NCBI GenBank assembly: GCA_021432635.1
Contig: MU270093.1
Location: 186,001-250,000 of the forward strand
Direction of reading: 5' to 3'
From: Thozetella sp. PMI_491
Lineage: Eukaryota > Ascomycota > Sordariomycetes > Chaetosphaeriales > Chaetosphaeriaceae
Length of the DNA: 64,000 nucleotides
A program made the translations under genes and the position numbers. This document shows positions 58,068 through 64,000 of the stretch, piece after piece. Every line of letters starts with the position of its first letter. Position 1 is the stretch's first letter. Under the pieces are notes generated by a model, which saw only the letters and a program-made list of their open reading frames with translations, was not told the DNA's origin and ran no database searches.

Positions 58068-58903
58068 ATGGCGGGTAATTTGGTGCTGTACAAGCTGGTG
58101 GTGCTCGGAGACGGAGGTGTAGGAAAGACTGCTCTGACGATCCAGCTATGCCTGCAACACTTTGTCGAGACGGTACGTTGAGCCATCCCGCACGCCGTGC
58201 CCGCGCTCCCTATCTTTTTTGTCCCCCCGCTGCCCAGGTGTATATACATGCTCGTGTGACTAGCGGCGACGGCTAACGCAGACCGATACAGTATGACCCC
58301 ACGATTGAGGACTCGTACCGAAAGCAGGTCGTCATAGACAGCCAAGCATGCATGCTCGAGGTCCTAGACACAGCCGGCCAGGAAGAATATACGGCCTTGC
58401 GAGACCAATGGATACGAGACGGCGAGGGATTCGTCTTAGTCTATAGTATATCCTCCAGATCGTCATTTTCGAGGATCAAACGATTTCACCACCAGATCCA
58501 CCGAGTCAAAGAATCGACGACTTCATCGCCGTCTTATCCAGGCTCGCCCATCGCTGCCGCGAGTTCCTCAGCCCCAGTCCCCATAATGCTGGTGGGGAAT
58601 AAGAGCGACCGCGTCACGGAGCGTGAGGTGTCAACCCAGGAGGGTCATGCCCTTGCGCGCGAGCTCGGCTGCGAGTTCGTCGAGGCTTCGGCCAAGAACT
58701 GCATAAACGTTGAGAAGGCCTTCTACGACGTGGTACGGATCCTGCGGAGGCAACGACAGGCGGCCTCCCGACCGATGCCTCCTCCCGGCGGGCGCAACAC
58801 GAGGATGCCCACCGGAGGCAACGGCGAAGTGCCAGACTCGCGCTATTACCGCAACAACCGCGGCGAAAAAAAGGGGAAGGGCCCCAAGTGCGTCATATTA
58901 TGA
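58068..58903 (+). CDS. ras-2: Ras-family small GTPase, ras-2 type
   Basis: Predicted 238-residue membrane-bound signalling GTPase, very close to the Neurospora ras-2 type. Exons 58068-58172 and 58292-58903; the intron has a GTACGT donor, a CTAAC branch site and an ACAG acceptor. G-box motifs: GDGGVGKT at 14-21, effector YDPTIEDSY at 36-44, DTAGQEEY at 61-68 (catalytic Gln65), NKSD at 138-141, and EASAKN. An insertion of about 18 Ser/Pro/Ala-rich residues (about 111-128) precedes NKSD relative to human HRas. The hypervariable end is Pro/Arg/Gly-rich and ends [11 protein letters not shown]; the CVIL box has Leu last, which favours geranylgeranylation, and no second Cys for palmitoylation is visible nearby. 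It likely acts upstream of cAMP or MAP kinase signalling in growth and development. Confidence 0.96.
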
Positions 58904-61900
58904 GCGAGCTGAGACATTTTATCGTGGGCCATGGTTCCTCCCCCCCACTGCTCCGGTCGGATCGCAGCCCCGGGCCCTCTCAAGCTTTCCAGGAGACTGC
59001 GGCCGGGCCTGTCTGTTCCAGCGCCGAGATCTCCGGGGCGATATTCCAACCATACCAATCTATTCAGGCTGATATCCGCTCTTGGATCTGGCCGGCTGCG
59101 CGATTCTCATCATCGGCTTCTTTGCTTATATTCTACACCCACTTTTGACAGCATTCGTGCACCTACCTCAGTTTTCCCACACGGCGAATGGCGTAGGAAC
59201 AAAAACAGGCATCACTGGGAGAGGGGCGCAAATATCCGGGAACCGCCATATCGGGGAAGGTGGCTTTTGTTTCGACCTCGTCGGCACACCACGAGAGAGA
59301 AGGCAGTTGTGGGAGTTCACGGAGTTGGGAGGATGGAGAGGCATGTTCCTTTTCACAACGCACAAATTTTTTGGGAGGCATTCCAATTTTTTCTGTTTCT
59401 CTCCCACTCCCCCGCTCCCCTTGCCAGGATGCCTCCCTCCCCCCCCTCTACAACGCACCATCTCTCTGTCTTTTAGGGGAGTCTATTCCTTTTAGATCCC
59501 TCACACATACCGGAACGGTCCAGCCAGGGGGAGAGCGATGGAGAAACATCAGAGAAGGAGGAAGGGGCTAGGATGCAGATCAGGGCTGCCCATGACGCGC
59601 GGGCCAATTGGGCCCGAAGGTGGGAGGGGGGCCTGCGAAGCAGTTTTGGAGGCGCAGGGCCATTTTGAGCAAGGCAGAGAGGATGCCTCTTCTAGACATT
59701 CCAACATGTTGCTCCGTGTGAGACTCCAGTGTCTATACCCCCGACTCCCAAGTGTTGTGCCTATAGGGAGGGAATACACCAAACACCAAGAGAAAGTTGT
59801 TTCGACGCGTGCCCACTGTCCCCTGTGCTTTGCTCCTGTCCCACATGCTTTTTTTCTTTGCTCCTAATTCTTCCCACTGAATGCACAGAGGGTAGTGCAC
59901 CGACCTCGCTGAAGTAGCGCAGGCTGGGCTAGCTTCAGAGCAAGGGTCGATTCCCTGCTAGTACAGAAGATGCCAACCGAGCCACAGCGCCGATGAAGAG
60001 GGGCACATCTGGTAACGGACAACTCATACCTACAGCACATGGCTAGGTACTAATTCGAGGTCGTTGCTCTGCACCTATCTACGCCCGCTTAGCAAGCCCG
60101 AGGGACTGGCAAGGGTAACCCCCCCTTTTGCCCTCTTCCCTTCTTCCCCGTCCTCTCCTCTCCGTCCGCCTTTTCACGCTACGGAGCGGGCATTATTCCT
60201 CTCTCGCTCTCTTGCCTGCGCGCCGAGGGAGGGGAGAGAGCGGGGGGGAAGAGGGTGTGTGAGTGACGGCGGGCACCCCTTAGCATGGCCTCCTATCCGC
60301 AACAGAGGAAACCTTGAGACCCCAGACCGAGCCCGAACCCGAATCCACTTGCCGTGTTTCCCTTGCGCATCCTCGGGCCTTCCTAGACCCCATTCGCTCA
60401 CCCAGGGCTCCCCTCGGTCGAGTGAGCAAGCAAGTAGCTTCTCCCGGATTTCCACGTCTTTGCGGGGAGGTAGCGGGGGTAAGGGGGGGGTGTGGGAGTT
60501 TTCGGGAGCCGAAGGGGGGTGTCGGGATCAGCACATCGAACGAGCCAAGGGCCTTACTCTGCTCGTGCCCGTGTCTATCACAGGCAAAAGAGAAAGAAAA
60601 GAAAGAAAAAACGCCTTCCCGTCCACAGGTTACCCCTCCCCCCGCGCCCCCAAAGAAGAGATGGTTTCATCAGCCTGGGCGCTCGGATGGTGGGGTTGCG
60701 CAGAGAGAAGGTCCCCGTGTCTCCTATACCACCAGTCCCGTCCCGCGCCTTGCATGTCTACGACCACTGACGCAGCTCACCGGTCCCCACCAAGTGCCAG
60801 CTATCAACGCCGCCGCGAGCATAGCGGGAAGAGCCAGCACTGGAGGACCCCTTTCCTCATTAGGCAGTCTCTATTATCGCCGACTTAGTAGATAGTAATA
60901 TGTCTACTAGGTACTAGTTATGACCGCTAGCTTCCGTAGCTAGGTACCTACCATTTGCCGTACGGCTTCTTCGTGCTCTCTTACAAGGCGCCGGCTCCGC
61001 ACCCGCGAGGTTCACGCAACAGCACCAGAGCAGCAAATGCGCACCGCGCAGACGCCATTTTAGCCCAATGGTAAATGGTAGGGGCGCTCTCCGCCCGTCC
61101 CCCCCCCCCCCCCCCTGCACTGGTCTGCATTGCGCCGGGTGGTCCGTCTAATGGCCGCAGGAGACCGTCTCCCAGGACAAACCCCTTCCCCCCCAGTTCA
61201 CCGCCGGTGGTAGCACTCGTTGGCCAGAGCTCCTCGCAGCCGCAGCTTAGGGGACACTGACGCAGGTTGATGCAATCGGACAGTCCTAGCGGTCGCGGCC
61301 ACCCTCCACGGCCACGCTACTGGAAGGAAATGCGACCCGTCTCGGCGCGAAGCTACCACAGCATGCACACCTGGTGGATCCACCGGCTCCAGCAGGGAGG
61401 CCGGGTGCTCTTCGCCCTCTCCGGGCAGAGAGCGGAGGGGAGGGGGAGGGGGGGTAAAAGAGAGAAGAGAGGAAAAAAAAAAAAGGACCTTTGACCCCCC
61501 ACACCAAAGCAAAGAGAGACTGGGCACTTGCCAACTCTGGCCCTTGGCCCTTTCCCCAGCCCCTTCGGCCGGCTGCCCGGTCGGGCGAGGTGACACGCAT
61601 TCGGAAAATACGGAAAGATCAAGGTGGACGATTGCCGCCGTGCGATGCTTTCTGGCTATTCGGGCGGCGTCCCGATTTGCGTTTTAAGTCCGGCTACCTG
61701 AGGCACTTGCAGGCTCTCCGGGTAGAAAGAAGGGATGCCTCGGGACTTTTGAGGTCAGCGACAGACACAGACCGGGGTGCGTGTCCGGCGCCACAGCGCG
61801 CCTAGTTTGCATGTATGCACAGTACATACTACACCACCGCAATGTAGAGCACTATGCTCTCCCACCCCCCCTCCTCCCCCAGTCCATCACCCACATGTGC

Positions 61901-64000
61901 ATCGCGCCCACCCGCCGCATAGCCAGAACTGGATGGTTGCCATCCCAAACCGGAGATCTCACCCTTCGGCCGTCCTCCTTATCGAGCCCTTGATAAGGGC
62001 TGAAGCGAGCTGCCCTCTTCATCCATGCACGCACACAATGCGCCGAGTCATTCTGCCGGCGCCATTCGCGCGGCTTCCTTGGTTCTCGACGACATGCGTG
62101 GCGATCAAGAACTAGGCTCGACGTAGACGGCCAAGCAGCATGTGGGCAGCGGACAGCGGGCGGCGGGGCGGGCCATGCCCATCGTCTCCCGGTTGCTGCC
62201 CGTGCGAGAGACCCTGCGCGAGCCGTTCAACTCGGACCGTTTGTCGGTATTACATCCCCCGGCTAAAGGAGAGGGGAGGGAGCGGCCGGGGAGGCAGGCG
62301 CCAGCGTAGTCTAGCAGCAGCCCAAGCTGGGTAGAAATGTAGGTGAGAAGCGGCCCGTATCCTTATATCTTTCCAAGCCTCCCTGGGATAGCTTTGACTC
62401 TGCCCGCATGCGCATGCTGAGCCTAGGTCGATACGGTACAGGAGATGGGGGAGATATGGGAATGGGAGGGGGCGAGTATGGCAGTCGCAAGCCAAGCCTT
62501 ACTCTCTCATCAAAGGCCCCATCCCACGGGCAACGAGCGCGGGCATGGGTGGTTTTCGGTTCCAACAATGCTAACTGTATGCCCCCGGTCTCCCCCCTCC
62601 ACCTCTTCTCATTTTTGTCTGTCGTTACGTTGCTCAGGCTTGGGCGGCGGCGGGCTTGCCTGCTATTCGCCCAATGCGATGGCGTGGCACGACGGCGATT
62701 CGGATGCCGCTTTAGATCCCCGCGACGGCCGGGCTGATGGGTGGTTGGGTACGGACTGGGTACGGGGCGGCCTGGATCTCAGTGGGAGACAGACCCCTCC
62801 CACCGCCTGGCATGCGCGCCCGACGTGCAGTACGTAGACCTCTCCCTTAGAGGGCTAACTAGACGAGGGGCGGGGGATCTAACCGGGAGCAGGTCCCGGT
62901 CGTCGTTCGACTATTCGGGGTTGTGTGGAGCCCACGGTCCAGGGGATCCATATCCGAGGGCAGAAGCCCTCGAGCCCGACCGACTAGATCCTTTTCACGC
63001 TTTGCTGTCTCTCTCTGTCGCCGACCTCGTCCTGGCCGCTCTTTGCATGCTGACCGCATCCGTGCAACCCGGATGGTAACACAGAGGCAGAGCCTCGGCG
63101 ACGGAATCTGTCTAGGGGCCAGACAGCATAAGCCATGGATCTAAGGTGCATATGGGGGCGGCGCCGAAGGGAGCAAGCTCGGACGGAACCGCCTTATTCA
63201 GATCAGCAGTCACGGCGGGCGCCCGGGATCCACCGGCGCTCGGCCGCCCGAACCACAGGTCATGTCTATCGCAGCTTGCGCACATACGCGGGAGCATTCA
63301 TGGCCTGTCTCGCAGCGAGCACGTCGCTTCCTTCGCTGCTTAGTTCATTATCTGTGTTTTGGCGGAGCGGGGAGGGGCCGCCACGCACCCGGACCCTGCA
63401 TACCCGTGAACCCCGATGGTCTCTTTGGTATAGCTCCTGGAAACGCGTTTCGGCAGCTCCGATCCCCTCCTACTTCTCCCTTTTTTTCACCTTTCTTCTC
63501 GCGCCCATCACTGCTCCCTAGCGCTCGATGTTCGCTTCATTCGAGGAGATAGGCAGCCCAAGCTATCTTCAGGGACTTCCGGTGGAGTTTGAGGGATAAA
63601 CCGGCGCACCTCCCCGCTTGGCTCCCAATGAGACGCCGGGGAACAGAAGCCGGGGGGGCTAGAGCCATCGTTCCACCTCACTAGTCTCCATACCAAGGTA
63701 ACAACGGCGCCCGGCGGTTTCGAGCTTGAGTTTGACGTCTTAACCCCCCGGGCCGGCTTTCAACAGGCGACTTAAGCCTTGAGAAGCCACCAAGCCCCCC
63801 CCTCCCTTTAAATTGGGTTGACGTACCGAGTAAGGTCCCCTGCCTGTGCAGCGGCTCTCGCGTCGATCTTTGCCGGAGATTGAGATCACACATTGTCGGT
63901 GAGCACCCGAGGGCATCGTCCCCCAGGCGTGTTGTTGTTGGTTTCATGATGGTACCCACGCACGCCGGAAACAGGCCTTGCCCAACCAAGCTGCGAGAGG
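58904..64000. other. 5.1 kb right-hand region, no supportable gene
   Basis: The first part is the ras-2 3' untranslated region. Beyond it, frames up to 274 codons (60064-60888) overlap others on both strands and carry no motif. There is a C17 run at 61099-61115, an A11 run near 61473-61483, and a palindromic TAGGTACCTA at 60941-60950. A gene crossing the right edge cannot be excluded. Confidence 0.45.
61099..61115. repeat. poly-C tract, 17 nt
   Basis: Longest homopolymer in the window, C17 on the + strand, outside supported genes. Confidence 0.95.

Noticed and set aside
59895-59965. tRNA-like stretch with GGGTCGATTCCC
   Set aside because: It resembles a T-arm, but the loop is the wrong length and no matching D-arm, anticodon arm or acceptor stem could be found.
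60064-60888. 274-codon frame on the + strand
   Set aside because: Overlapping frames in other phases are nearly as long, composition is low-complexity Ser/Pro/Arg, and there is no domain or splice-linked continuation.

Overview
The window is nuclear DNA of a filamentous ascomycete, most likely a member of the Sordariales; the family Chaetomiaceae is a guess. The reasons are GC-rich coding sequence, short 50-80 nt introns with GTRNGY donors and CTRAY branch points, long non-coding spacers, and a gene set typical of Pezizomycotina (ApsA/Num1 cortical protein, a ras-2-type Ras, Ies4, a DUF1365 protein). There are no operons, no CRISPR and no recognisable transposon, rRNA or tRNA. I support 18 protein-coding genes. 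Exon joins were worked out by hand from splice signals and reading-frame continuity.

Left part (1-15.5 kb): a PIG3-type quinone oxidoreductase (+), a four-exon dienelactone hydrolase (-) divergent from a Cdt1-like replication licensing factor (+), the coactivator MBF1 (-) divergent from a DUF1365 membrane-associated protein (+), then a GFA/CENP-V-type zinc protein (+) convergent with a GPI-anchored cysteine-rich secreted protein (-).

Middle part (20-43 kb): the INO80 subunit Ies4 (+), the five-exon SPRY-LisH-CTLH protein Gid1/Vid30 (+) convergent with a metaxin/Sam37-like outer mitochondrial membrane protein (-), a 72-residue protein with a long leader (+), a short-chain dehydrogenase (-) divergent from a TPMT-family methyltransferase (+), an Otu2/OTUD6-type deubiquitinase (-), and the 1357-residue ApsA/Num1 cortical anchor with a C-terminal PH domain (-).

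Right part (43-64 kb) is gene-poor: a 7.5 kb stretch with no supportable gene, a six-helix membrane protein built of three similar units (-) divergent from a type II haloacid dehalogenase (+), and a ras-2-type GTPase (+) behind a long pyrimidine-rich leader, followed by about 5 kb without a supported gene. Long poly-C tracts on the + strand cluster here.

Most genes are housekeeping or cell-biology genes with no shared pathway, and no secondary-metabolite or defence cluster is visible. The most interesting observations are the three-fold repeat membrane protein, TQT-type dynein-light-chain-like motifs in ApsA, a degenerate PCNA-degron-like motif plus an MCB element at the Cdt1 gene, an 18-residue insertion in the Ras G domain, and the 72-residue protein.
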